11,627 nt of DNA from Ophiosphaerella korrae (taxonomy: Eukaryota > Ascomycota > Dothideomycetes > Pleosporales > Phaeosphaeriaceae): NCBI GenBank assembly GCA_028456385.1, contig JALNQF010000895.1:1-11627 (forward strand). Direction: 5' to 3'. Under the pieces are notes generated by a model, which saw nothing but the letters and a program-made list of their open reading frames with translations, was not told where the DNA came from and did no database searches. The translations under genes and the position numbers were made by a program. Shown here piece by piece: positions 1-10,673 of this stretch (positions are counted from its first letter, which is position 1; each line of letters starts with the position of its first letter).

Positions 1-2
1 TC

Positions 3-992
3 TAGTCTATATATAATTACTTTATTACTAATAGAAAAAAATATATTAGCTTATAAACCTAAGCTAACGTTATTATACGCTACTATATAAGATTAGCTTA
101 CTTATACCTTACTATCTTAAATAGTATTACCTACTTATACTAAGAAGAATTTATATATTTCTTTATACTTTTTTACTAATTTAGTAATATAAATATAGTA
201 GGATTAGGAGAAGTACGTTATAAAACCCTAGAAATAGCTAAATTTAGACTAGATTAACTAATCTACAAAACTACCTAGTTAGTATAAGCTAAATTCCTCT
301 CTAAATTTAATAATATTAGCCTTAAACTATAATAGAACCTATAGCTATATAATATCTACCTTTAAAAAAAGCTACAACCTTAGCTTAGAGAGGCTACTAG
401 TACTGCCCCTAGTATCTATAATAGCCCCGCTAATTTTTAAAAGATAATCTTAATATTAGAAAATAAAGTAAATAATTACAACCTAAATATAGGCCCTAGG
501 TAAACCTAGCTTTATACCCTAGCGCCTATAAGAGCTAAACTAAGAGCGCAGATATAAAACTTTAAGGAAGAACTAGCTATAACCCTATAAGAACTAAAAC
601 ACTATTAACTACAACTAGAAAGCGTATTTAGAGGAATACACCTAACTAGTAAAAAGACTACTACAATTAAAACTAAAAACCTTAAAACAATTTTATACTA
701 GGGCTATAGAAAGATAGGCGTTAAGAAGCTAGACTATACTACTTACAAATAAACAAAAGCTACTAGATCTAAGATACTTACTAACGCTATAAACTACTAT
801 ATAGCCGCCTATATAGTAATAGACTCTAAAATAGATATAGAAATAGAGGACTAATTCTTTAAATATAACCCCTAACTAGATATAGAGCTAGAACTAGAGC
901 CTAACTTAGACTAGGATTTAGAAAACAACGTTCCCTAGGCCTAAAGCCTTAACCTAAGGATTATATAAACTAGAAGAGCGTAATTAACTACT
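3..992 (+). pseudogene. gag: Element 1 gag remnant (nucleocapsid precursor), 5' truncated by window edge
   Basis: Gag would form the virus-like particle and bind the element's RNA. The best frame starts at bases with position mod 3 = 0. It opens inside a capsid-like alpha-helical region (about 1-230), followed by a polar Pro/Ser/Thr/Asn-rich linker (about 390-540). A degenerate CCHC zinc knuckle lies at 696-737: the spacing C-x2-C-x4-H-x4-C is kept, but the three cysteine codons read TAC, TAT and TAT (Tyr), as expected from TGY to TAY, and the histidine position reads Val. After it comes an acidic Asp/Glu-rich tail (about 830-930). No start codon is visible because the gene begins left of the window. 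Numerous in-frame TAA/TAG codons make it non-coding. The frame differs from that of the downstream pol by -1. Confidence 0.65.
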
Positions 993-1054
993 AAAGTATA
1001 ACTCCTAGTATAGCTATATCCTATATACTTGCCTATAGAATATAGATAGTCTAG

Positions 1055-4000
1055 TACAAGAAACTACTAACTAATCTAATAGAAGCCGAGCTAAACTAAT
1101 TCTTATTTACTAGCTTCCTAAGCAAAGACCCTATAGTACTTTATATAGCTAGAACCCTAGCTAATAATAGAGCTAACGTAAACTTTATTTAACGAAAATT
1201 TACCTAGAAGACTATAAAATTATAAACTATCTAGCTACCTTAACTTATTATCTACAAAGGATATAATAGTTCTCTATCTAAGTCTATTACGTATTAGGTT
1301 AAGTTCTACTTATAAGTAGGCGCGTATATTAAATAGACCTCCGCCTATATTATTAAAAACGTAGGCTAATTTAACCTTATTCTAGGATTTTTATAGCGTA
1401 AGGCCTATACTATTAAACCTAACTACTACTATAGAACGTTATTATTCCCTAATACTTACTACTAATAGTACTACTAGATAACTAACGAAATCCCCTTAGT
1501 AGTATACTATAGCGCGCCTAGATATTACTCTACTATAGCCTTAAAGAAGCTAGCGCTTAAACTATTATCTACCCCTATAGGGCCCCTAAGTAGGCACCCT
1601 AATAAGTATAAATAGAACTCGTTAATAGATATTTAAACTATTAGTTATTATATAATTAAGGCCTTTACTAAAAGAAGTAGACACACGCTTATAGTACTTA
1701 CCTTAGATAGAATACTACTACTAGTATACTACTATAAGGTAGCTAGAGAAGTAGATTACGTATAATTTTACAAACTACTACCTATAGTAGAGCTTAAGGA
1801 TATTCTATCTATAGAACTACTCTAACTATATTAAGACCTAATACCCTATTTTAATAAGAAAGCTACTAAGGAACTTCCTCTTTATAAGCTACACAACCTA
1901 GAAATTACCTTTAAACCTAGCGCAAAAATCCTAGACGCTAAACCTTACCTTTTTACTAGAAAATAAGATAAAGTAATCTAGAAATATATCTAAGAAATAG
2001 AAGATAAGGGCTTTATTAGCAAATACAGCTCCCTAGCTAGGAATAACCTACTAATTATAGCTAAACTAGATAGCAGCTTATAAGTCTACGTAGACTACTA
2101 CAAGCTAAACAAATCTACTATTAAAGACTAGTACTCTATTCTATTCTTTAGGGAAATACTAGCCTACCTAAATAAAGTAAAGATATTCTCTAAATTTAAC
2201 GTAATATACGCCTTTTACTACTTACGTATTACTCTAAATTTAGAATAGCTAACTACTTTTATTACCTACTTTAGTATATATACTTATAAGGTAGTACCCT
2301 TTAGCTTTACTAACGCACTAGCTACTTTCTAGCGCGCTATTAACTTAGCCCTACTAGAATATTTAGACGACTTCTATACTACATACATAGACAACGTCCT
2401 AATATACTCTAATAATAAAATAGACTATATCTAGTACGTTTATAAAGTACTTATATAACTAAAAGAGTAAGGCTTCTACGTAGACTCTAAAAAATCTAGC
2501 CTCTACGCTACCTTAGTTAAGTTTTTAGGTATAATTATCTCTAATAAAGAAATTATAATAGATCTCTCTAAAGTTAAAGCTATCTAAGAGTAGGAAATAC
2601 TAAAGACTACTAAAGAAGTCCTAGCCTTTCTAGGCTATACTAGATTTCTCTAGCGCTTTATTAAGGATTACTTAAGCCTTGCCTTACTACTTACTAAGTT
2701 AATTAAGTCTAAGGTTATTACTAAACCTACTAAAGGAGATAGGCTACCCCTTTAAAAGACCTAGTATAAGCCTTTTATAATTACCTAAGAATATATAGAC
2801 GCCTTTAATAAACTAAAAGCTACCTTTTAGCTAAGTATAGTCTTGCTTTACTTTAACCCCTTAAAACTAATCTATATCTAAACTAACACCTCTAGGTAGG
2901 CCTTAGGTAGAGTAATAAGCTAACTAAACTAAGATAGAATCTAATAGCTAGTTAGCTTCTTCTTAAAAAAACACACTCTAGTAGAATATAATTATAATAT
3001 CTATAACCTAGAACTTATAGCTATAATCTAAGCATTTAAAGAATAGGAACTAGAGCTTATAGGTAGTCTATATATAATCTACGTTATAATAGACTACTAT
3101 AATTTAGAAACCTTTATAATAACTAAAAAGCTTAATTGCTACTAGGCCTACTAGTTATTATTCTTATCCTAATTTAATTTCTATATTAAATACATACCTA
3201 GCGATATAAACAAGGTTATAGACGCCCTAAGCTACTAACTATAGGATTGCTCTATAGATAATTCTAATCTACAAGTATTAGGAGCTAACTAAATTATCCT
3301 AAGCCCTTAAGTCTTAGCCCTAAGCGTAAAACCTACGCTAGATATAGTAATTTGCGCTCTAAGCCTTGTAGACCTATAAAAGCTAGATAGATTTACGCTA
3401 GAATAAGCTACTATAGTATACGCCTACCTTTACTATATTACGGGAATAAAACCTATATTAGCAAACCTACTAGAGGATTTTCTACTACTTTATAATAGAG
3501 AACTAGACCTAGAACTCCTACTATATATTATTAACCTACGCCTAATAGAAGAATTACTAGATATAGCGTACTTAGAAGACTGCGTAGCCTAAGCTACATT
3601 TACTACTATAGATAGTAGACAATAAAAACTATTAAAAGCCTTCTACAAAGTAGGATACTACTTCTTATATACTAATATTAGCTCTACTAGATTAGAGAAA
3701 GAAAGGCACTTCTAGGTTAATAAAACGCGTCTATATATCTCTCTAAACGCCTATCTACGCTACTAAATCTTTGATTTATACTATAACTATTAGTTAGTAG
3801 GCTATAAAGGACCTTATAGTACGCTATATCTAATATATAAGCGCTATTATTAGCCTAAAATACTCTAAGCTATTAAGTAATTTTATAATATATACCTAAT
3901 CTACTACTATATAAAGAACTTATAAGATAGCAAACTTAGTTACTTTTAACCTGTACTAATTCTCTATACACCCTAGACTAATATCTTAGTAGACTATATC

Positions 4001-4945
4001 TAAGCCTTACTAACTAGCAAAAACAGCAGCTAGATTTATAAATATATCCTAGTAATTTACTACTACCTTATAAAAAGACGCTATTTCTTCCCCTATAAGT
4101 CTCTAAAACTAGAGGAAGCTATCTAATATTTTATGTCTATTTTTAAGCTTTATAGAGTCTTAATAAATATTATATCTAATAGAGGGATAACCTTTATTAG
4201 CTAATTTTAGCGCTACGTATATAAACACCTCTATATTACGTAAAAGCTCTTAACTACGTACTACCTAGAAACTAATAGCTAAACTAAGTAAGTAAATTAA
4301 GCCCTAGAGATCTTTCTAAGGTAATACGTTAACTACGCGTAGGATAACTAGGTAGCCTAGCTATACGTAGCTAAGTTCTAAGCAAATAACACTATTAATA
4401 CATCTATTAAGATAACCTTATTTCTTATAGATCTAGGGTATTACTCCTATAGTAGTATATACCCTAGCGAAAACAATAAAGATTAACTAAACTTAGCCTA
4501 ACGCGACTAATATATATAAGCTAATAAGCTACTTAACACCTATAGTAACCTAGTAGCTTACCTTAAGAAAAAAATACTCTAGGCACAACAAGAGTAAGTA
4601 GCCTAAGCTAATACCTCTTACTAAAGTAGACTAGTATATAAAGTTAGTAACTAAGCCTATATTAGTATAGCTAATTAGAGAACTACTTAGCTAACCTTAA
4701 AATTAGACTACTAATAGGTAGGCCTATACTCTATTAAGAGAGTTATCTATAATAGTAGAGTATATAAGCTAGTACTACCTTAAGAGATACTAAGTAAAGG
4801 CGTATTCCTAGTCTTTTCTTTAAAACTCTTGCGCCCTAGAGATTAGAAGCCCCTACTAGATTAAGACCTACTATAGCTAATCCCTATTATTATTACTAAT
4901 AAAGAAACTAGTAGCGTATATAAAGAATACCTAGTAGAAGCTATC
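1055..4945 (+). pseudogene. pol: Element 1 pol remnant: protease, RT, RNase H, integrase, chromodomain start
   Basis: Frame position mod 3 = 2 is kept from about 1055 to 4945. The protease active site at 1163-1174 reads NNRA where the family has DSGA, and a hydrophobic LILGF block lies near 1376. In RT, a VYVDYYKLN block (family VDYRxLN) is at 2084-2110, the FSFTNALATF block is near 2305, and the catalytic motif at 2384-2395 is YIDN instead of YIDD. RNase H has TNTS at 2882-2893 for TDxS, and a DALS end motif lies near 3220. Integrase has HHCC-finger remnants (about 3775-3920) with His and Cys turned to Tyr. The first catalytic Asp survives (3992-3994), the second is Asn (4178-4180), and the catalytic Glu is Lys (4286-4288). 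The last residues, EYLVEAI, match the start of a chromodomain and stop exactly at the element 2 LTR. Dozens of in-frame TAA/TAG codons are present; no frameshift is needed across the 3.9 kb. Confidence 0.88.
4941..4945. other. Left copy of the presumed target-site duplication of element 2 (ctatc)
   Basis: Ty3/gypsy integrases usually duplicate 4-6 bp of target. The five bases before the TGTTA terminus are CTATC. The partner copy should follow the 3' LTR, which lies beyond the window, so the duplication cannot be confirmed here. Confidence 0.4.
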
Positions 4946-5071
4946 TGTTACGGGTATAACAGAAGAAATCGAGATAGAACTAATTAGTCCCGATCTAGGC
5001 GCTAACGAAGCATAGGACGAGTAGGGTAACGACCTTAATTAGGAAACTACACATAACTAGGACACCTAGGC

Positions 5072-5163
5072 TAATCTATAATCTATAGACTCTTAGCATT
5101 AATAGATTATAGATTAAGACAATCTGTAATCTACTAGTCTTAGTAACTACAGATTACAGATTA
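5072..5163. repeat. Two tandem palindromes (48-bp period) inside the LTR
   Basis: Unit 1 has perfect 15-bp inverted arms at 5072-5086 and 5102-5116 with a 15-base loop. Unit 2 has perfect 12-bp arms at 5121-5132 and 5151-5162 with an 18-base loop. The two units align with each other at a 48-base offset, sharing AATCTRTAATCTA on the left and ARATTAYAGATT-type sequence on the right, with similar loops containing a CTTAG core. They look like a duplicated palindromic module. A role as a protein-binding site or RNA hairpin is possible but unproven. Confidence 0.8.
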
Positions 5164-5330
5164 CAACGAGTATATAGTTAGTAAGATACGCATTATTAGG
5201 ATAGTATTAGTAATTTAATCCTTTAACTATAGAACGCTAATATAAGATAGTTGTAAAACATCTTCTATTATTTATAAGTTATTATAGATTATAACCTAAG
5301 CTTTTACTATTAACTCTTAATCTACTAACA

Positions 5331-5348
5331 CTCTTTAGGTACTAGAAA
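5331..5348 (+). other. Candidate primer-binding site of element 2 (weak)
   Basis: CTCTTTAGGTACTAGAAA resembles a RIP-altered tRNA-type primer-binding site (TTTGG.. to TTTAG..). It would follow directly if the LTR ended at 5330. If the LTR ends at 5364, the site would instead lie in ACTCGTTATACC at 5365 onward, which has no recognisable TGG start. Mutation prevents matching it to a specific tRNA. Confidence 0.25.
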
Positions 5349-6344
5349 GTCGACCCTAGTAACAACTCGTTATACCTTACCAATCTAGTTATTGTAAGAA
5401 GTAAAGCGTAAGTAGCGCACAGTCTAGCTAATACAATAGTAGAAAGTTTAACTAAAACAAGTAAAGCCCCTAAGAGTAGTTATAAGTCTAATAGCACCGC
5501 ATAGGAAACAATTAAGGACTAAATTAACAATCTAATCTTAGACAAAGAAGACATAAAAATAGTAATTAATACTTTAGAAATATAGAATAAGGAACTATAA
5601 GATTACGCAAAGTAGAATAAAGTATAGATTAAAGCTATTATTAAAGGTTAGAATTAGATAGAACTAATTATACAACGTCTAGCAATAAGTGCGATAAAGA
5701 AACCGCCTAAGATACCTATTCTTAAGAAGTTTAATAGAACAAGGGAGAAACTAAGACCCTTTATTACCTTAGCACAACTCTAGATAGATGTATAAGCACT
5801 ATACTTTAATATAGAAGAAAAAAAGGTAATATATATTAGGTTGCACCTTAAGGAAGACGCGATAAGATAGTACAAACCTTACTAGACAGACTATACAACA
5901 CACTCTCTAATAACCTAGAAGGACAAAACTAGAGCTATTTTTAGAAGTTATAAGTACTTTACTAAATAAATAAGAGCAGTATTTAGGGATATAGACGTTA
6001 CCTAACAAGCTAAAGAATAGCTAGAGAAGCTTACATAAAGTTAAAGTATTCTAAAGTACGTATTATAGTTTAAATAACTATGTTAGAATATAGAATAGAA
6101 TAAGTTAGCTTTAATGTTACGATTTAAGCAAGGACTAAACTCTAAGATCTAATACAAGATAATATATATAGAAAAACTAAGGACACTAGAAGCCCTAAAG
6201 TAATAGGTAATATAAATTAACAATAATCTTTAAGAATAGAAGAAGAACAAATATAGAGGTTATACCTAGAACTATAATAAGAGAGACCCTATAATCCTTA
6301 ATACTAACAAGGATAGAAAGAAAAAGAAGAACAAAGACTTTACA

Positions 6345-6455
6345 TACTTTAATTGTAGTAAACTAGGCTACTATGCAAAAGACTACTAATTGCAAAAGAA
6401 GAAGGATATAGTATATTATAAATATAGGAAACCTAGACACTTTGTAAAGAACTAC
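6345..6455 (+). other. Double CCHC zinc knuckle of element 2 Gag, mutated
   Basis: Two nucleic-acid-binding knuckles, each with exact C-x2-C-x4-H-x4-C spacing. In the first (6345-6386) the residues read Y,C,Y,Y: Cys to Tyr, Cys kept (6354), His to Tyr (6369), Cys to Tyr (6384). In the second (6414-6455) they read Y,Y,H,Y with the His at 6438 kept. Every change is TGY to TAY or CAY to TAY, the RIP direction. Confidence 0.85.
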
Positions 6456-7640
6456 AAGAATAAAAACCTAAAGAAAGAAGCCTAGTTAAAGATAACTAAA
6501 AAGAAGAAAGAAGCACTATAAGCACAGGCTAAACCTTAAGAGAAGGTAGCTAGGAGCAAAGAAATATAACACGTAATACTCTATTAGACCTTTTGTTACA
6601 AAGACGACTACTATATATATCTTTCTAGTAAATAGAGAGTAAGATACTTCCTATAATAGAGATAGAGAGCAGCCGCAATAAAAGAAAGAATAAAAGCTTA
6701 GCTAGAAGAAATAGCCTAAGTAATAGACCTACTAGTAGAAGATCTAGAAGGGGAAGAGCCCCTAGTACTATTAATCTAGGCTAAAGGACTAGTACTAGAT
6801 AAAGAGACTACTACGACTACCTCTAAAGGACTACAAGGAAGTAAGAGATAAGTTAGTATAAGAGATATAGAGTATACCTAGCTAACGATATATAGTTACG
6901 ATAGCTACACAATAAGTAATATAGAGGAACAAAATAAAGAATAGAAGTTTATTTAGAAATACTTACTAGTTATAAGTATAGAGGAAGCGTACAAAGACTA
7001 GAAAGAATGTAATCCTAAAGAAATAAAGTTTATACTATTTTAAGAATAGATAAAGTAATATATAGTTGCGGTAGGAAGAATACCTATAAAAAGAGAATAG
7101 TAACACCTTGTAAGAAAGACGCGATAGATTAACAAAGCCTATACACTAAGAGTACTAGTAGTGTACTATATCTTAATAATAGATATACCTAGTAGAAGCA
7201 AATACTAGGAAGAAGATAATAAAATAATAGATCTAAAACACCTAGTACACTTTAAAGTATTATAGATATTATACCTAGATAAGAACTATATTATATATAG
7301 AAACCTTAAAGTAAATAATAGCGTATAGCCTATAAGGAGAAAAGGCTATAACTACATAAGAGTAATTCTAGTAGAAAATATCTAAGGATAGGAAGTGATC
7401 CTAGAAGATAGATACGTAGTAGTAAGACTAGGCCTAAAACTATCTAAGAAATACGTCTAAGGAGGACTATAGTACAAATATATATACGACGAATGTCTAA
7501 AACACGAAGAATACAAACTTAAAGTAGGCCTATAGCCCTAGAAAGACAGACAATTTATAAAGTTGCCTAAGCAAGAAAAACTAGAAGGTATAAGAGGCCT
7601 ACACATTACAAAAATAGGTATATACTAAGGAAAGAAAGTA
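6456..7640 (+). other. Gag-protease spacer of element 2 with a C-x5-C-like block
   Basis: This stretch of nearly 400 codons stays in the gag-pol frame but contains no standard retroelement domain. It begins Lys-rich. Near 6591-6626 it reads FCYKDD, a mutated Cys (TAC, 6609) and a mutated His (TAT, 6618) followed by LSS, suggesting an original C-x4-C-x2-H-like motif. An acidic, proline-type segment follows (about 6700-6830), then a mixed charged region leading to the protease. From memory of related fungal elements, a comparable Cys/His block before the protease seems to recur, but I cannot verify this. Its role is unknown. Confidence 0.5.
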
Positions 7641-7652
7641 TAATTAATAATT

Positions 7653-7900
7653 AATAGTAGAGCTACAAGAAACTTTATATTAAAGAAGTTTGTAGAAACA
7701 CAAGGAATAAAGTATACAACAAAGAAATACCCTTAATAACTAAGTATAATTAAAGGAAAACTATTCTAGGAACTAATACAGTTCGAGACAGCACCTTTAA
7801 CACTAAGGTTAAAAGAACTAGAAATTAAGAATATAGTTATAGATATAACAACAATTAATAACAAATAAGATATAATATTAGGTATGCTATAGTTATAGAT
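7653..7900 (+). other. Element 2 retropepsin-like aspartic protease domain, inactive
   Basis: The domain would cleave the polyprotein during particle maturation. The active-site triplet reads N-S-R-A-T (7653-7667), where D-S-G-A-T is expected: GAY to AAY and GGA to AGA. The surrounding NFILKKFVETQGI-type sequence and the later DIILGM block (7869-7886) give the characteristic retropepsin layout. Loss of the catalytic Asp abolishes activity. Confidence 0.85.
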
Positions 7901-8255
7901 AAATAACCTATACATTAATTAGAGGATAGAGAAGATTAACTACTATAGAATAGACACGTTAAAGGCCTACAAGAACACCTACAAAGGAGAATTCCTAGAA
8001 GAATATAAGAAATAAGAAAAACAGCTTATAGAACCTAAAGATTACCTTCTAGAATATTAACTATAGGACTTAGCAATAGAAATAGAAGAAAGAAAAGACG
8101 TAGAGTAGAGCCTAGTCTACTAGAAAACAGAAGAAGAGTTAAAAATTAAATAAGTATTTATTTAAAACGCAATAAAAAAGAGATAGATAAGAGAATCTAA
8201 ATCCTTAGTAGCTTATAGACTTATCTTTATAGACAAGAAAGAAATAAGTAATAAA

Positions 8256-9380
8256 AGACCTTATATAGACTTTAGAAAAACTAACGTAGTTATAAACAAG
8301 AACTAATACTCCTTACTAAGGATAGACGTAATACAAGATAAACTATAGAAGGCAACGATCTTTACAAAGTTAGATATCTAGAACGCCTATTACTAAATTA
8401 GAATTAAAGAAGGCAACAAATAGAAAACAGTATTTAGAACACAATAGAGATTATATAAATATTTAGTTATGCTATTTAGCTTAACAAATACACTAGTAGT
8501 ATTCTAAGAAAGGATTAATATAGTACTAAGAGAGTACTTAGATATATTTACATTTGTATACTTAGACAACATCCTTATATTCTTAGAAATAGAGGAAGAA
8601 CATGTATAATATATACACAAAGTACTAGAAAAACTAGTAAAAGCTAAAATATTTCTTAAGATAAGAAAATACGAGTTCTATATAAAGGAAACAGATTTCC
8701 TAAGGTTTATTATAGAACTAGGAAAGATCAAGATTAATCTAGAAAAGATTAAGTTAATTAACAAATAGCTAACACTAAGAAACCTAAAAGAGGTACAATA
8801 ATTTTATAGGCTAGCTAACTTTTGTAGAAAGTTAATAGTAAGATAGTTTAAAGATATAGAACTAATAACAAGACTTATAAAAAAAGATACGCTGTTTAAA
8901 TAGATAAAGGAATACGACAAAGTATTTAAGAAGATTAAGAAGAAGTTTATAGAAAACCTAGTTATTAGAATATACAACCTAGATCTACTAGTAATAGTAA
9001 AAACAGACGCATCTAACTTAGTCTATAGAATAGTACTAATATAGGAAGACCTAGAGACTAAAAAAGAATACTTAGTTAAGTACTTCTCTAAGAAAATAAA
9101 GATAGTAGAACTTAACTACCTAATCTACAATAAAGAAATACTAGTAATCTACAAAGTATTTAAGTAATAGAGAGTATACCTATAAAGAGTAAAATATTAG
9201 ACAAAGGTCTATATAGACTATAAGAATCTTACAGGATTTATAATAAATAAAGAATTGTTATAACGCTATACAAGATAGTAGGAATACTTGTTAACGTTTA
9301 ATATAGAAATTATATATACAAAAGGGAAAGACAATTAGTTTATAGACGCCCTTAGTAGAAGGCTAGACTTACAAGAAGAA
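8256..9380 (+). other. Element 2 reverse transcriptase and RNase H domains, RT inactive
   Basis: RT motifs in order: RPYIDFRKTN (8256), a FTKLDI-type block near 8360, LVMLFSLTNT near 8460 (family LVMPFGLTNAP), and YLDN (8559-8570), where the second catalytic Asp is Asn. Thumb and connection sequence follow. RNase H keeps TDAS (9003-9014). A tether block (YTKGKDN near 9315, DALSRR at 9345) closes the domain and leads to integrase. These enzymes would copy element RNA to DNA in the particle. Confidence 0.9.
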
Positions 9381-9589
9381 GTAAGCGCTACTAGTATAGT
9401 TCTAGTTAAGAACAAAGAAGGATACTTAGTCCTAAATATACATAAAATAGCTGCAACACTTAAAAGGAAGAGTAGTAAGCTAGATAAATAGATTTAGAAA
9501 ACAATAAAAGAAGCATCTAAAGAAACAGAAAAACTAGAAATCTAAGAAGGATTCACACAAGCTTATAGAAGAATATATATCCTAAAGAA

Positions 9590-10560
9590 GATCTAGAGAG
9601 AATTTATACAACAATTCTATAAATTACTAGTACATAGTTACTAAGGTATTGAGAAAATATTAGATAGACTACTACGAGATTACTACATTCTAAAAGTAAG
9701 ACAATTAGTAATAGAGGTACTACAAGACTGTATAGAATATTAAAAGAATAAACACAATAGATATATACTATATAGAATATTACAACTAGTAGAAGTACTA
9801 GAATAACTATAAAGAGTTATTACAATAGACTTTATTATAAAGTTACTAAAGTCTAAAGACCTAATATTAGAAGTTAAATATAATAGAATCTTAACAATAG
9901 TAGATAAGCTTACAAAGTACACATACTTTAGACTATATAAAGAAAAAAGTAGGATAGAAGTTACTATACACTAGGTTCTAAGAACTATAATTAGTTAATA
10001 TAGACTACTAGATAAGATTATTACAGATAGAGACGTACGATTTATATTAAAACTATAGGGAACAATAATAGCACAATTAGGAATTAAACATATAATGTCT
10101 ATAGTATATTACCTATAAATAGACAGATAGTTAGAACAAATAAATTAGACAGTAGAACAATACCTAAGATGCTACCTTAACTATAACTAGAACAATTAGG
10201 TATAGTTACTACCTATAGTACAGCTAGCATACAACAGCGTAAAGAACGCAGTAATAAGAGTATTGCCTTTCTTCGCGAACTATAGATTTAAACCTAACGC
10301 ATACTAGATACTAAGAAATTAGACATCTTAGTCTCTAAGAAGAGAAAACTTCGCTAACAGACTTAAGGACATATATAATTAACTAAGATAAGATATAGAA
10401 TTCCTACATAATTAAATAACAAAGTACTACAATAAGAAGTATAAAGAGGGACCCTAATTTTAAGAGGGAGAAAAAGTATAGTTAGTATAAAAGAATATTA
10501 AAAGCAAGAGACTAAGCTTAAAATTAGACTACGTTAAAATAGGACTATACAAAATTAAGA
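9590..10560 (+). other. Element 2 integrase domain with D,D,E residues preserved
   Basis: The N-terminal HHCC finger is partly lost (VHSY for a H-x-x-H type pair near 9630; one CxxC cysteine kept near 9729 and the second turned to Tyr). The catalytic core keeps Asp in ITIDFI (9828-9830), Asp in ITDRDVRF (10026-10028) and Glu (10134-10136). TAA/TAG codons still interrupt it many times, so no enzyme can be made. Confidence 0.85.
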
Positions 10561-10673
10561 AAGAAGTTACACTAGTTATATTTAAATTAAAGCTACTAAA
10601 AAGGATAAGGATATACCTAATATTCTACGTAGCCTTACTAGAACAAGTACTACTAGAAGTAGAACTACTAGTA

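Larger units (their letters stand above)
1..4945 (+). mobile_element. Element 1: RIP-degraded Ty3/gypsy chromovirus, interrupted by element 2
   Basis: Relic of an LTR retrotransposon with domain order Gag, protease, RT, RNase H, integrase, chromodomain start. Integrase lying after RT/RNase H places it in the Ty3/gypsy group. Neither LTR is inside the window: the left edge falls within gag, and the right side is cut at 4945 by the LTR of element 2. The reading frames are recognisable only when the many TAA and TAG codons are treated as mutated Gln, Arg or Trp codons. Catalytic residues are lost in protease, RT, RNase H and integrase. The distal part of the chromodomain and the 3' LTR should lie beyond position 11627, after element 2. 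Group assignment is firm; the family name is not known to me. Confidence 0.9.
4946..5364 (+). repeat. 5' long terminal repeat of element 2 (right end uncertain)
   Basis: The left end is fixed by alignment with 11543-11627, which matches over 85 bases without gaps and starts with TGTTA in both copies. The right end is inferred. GTAACA at 5359-5364 is the exact inverted complement of the TGTTAC terminus and is preceded by ACCC, echoing the inverted GGGT near the start; this gives a 419-bp LTR. A second candidate is TAACA at 5326-5330 (385 bp), which is followed by a primer-binding-site-like stretch. Only the complete 3' LTR can decide. The LTR would carry promoter and polyadenylation signals; no clear TATA box or poly(A) signal can be singled out in this AT-rich sequence. 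Confidence 0.85.

Noticed and set aside
4946..5030. Dating the insertion from LTR divergence.
   Set aside because: All differences are RIP-type transitions and only 85 bases of the 3' LTR are present, so a molecular-clock age would be meaningless.
9740..9922. A 60-codon ORF on the - strand.
   Set aside because: It lies opposite the integrase of element 2, is low-complexity Ser/Ile/Leu/Tyr and has no domain; it is a shadow of the TA-rich pol relic.
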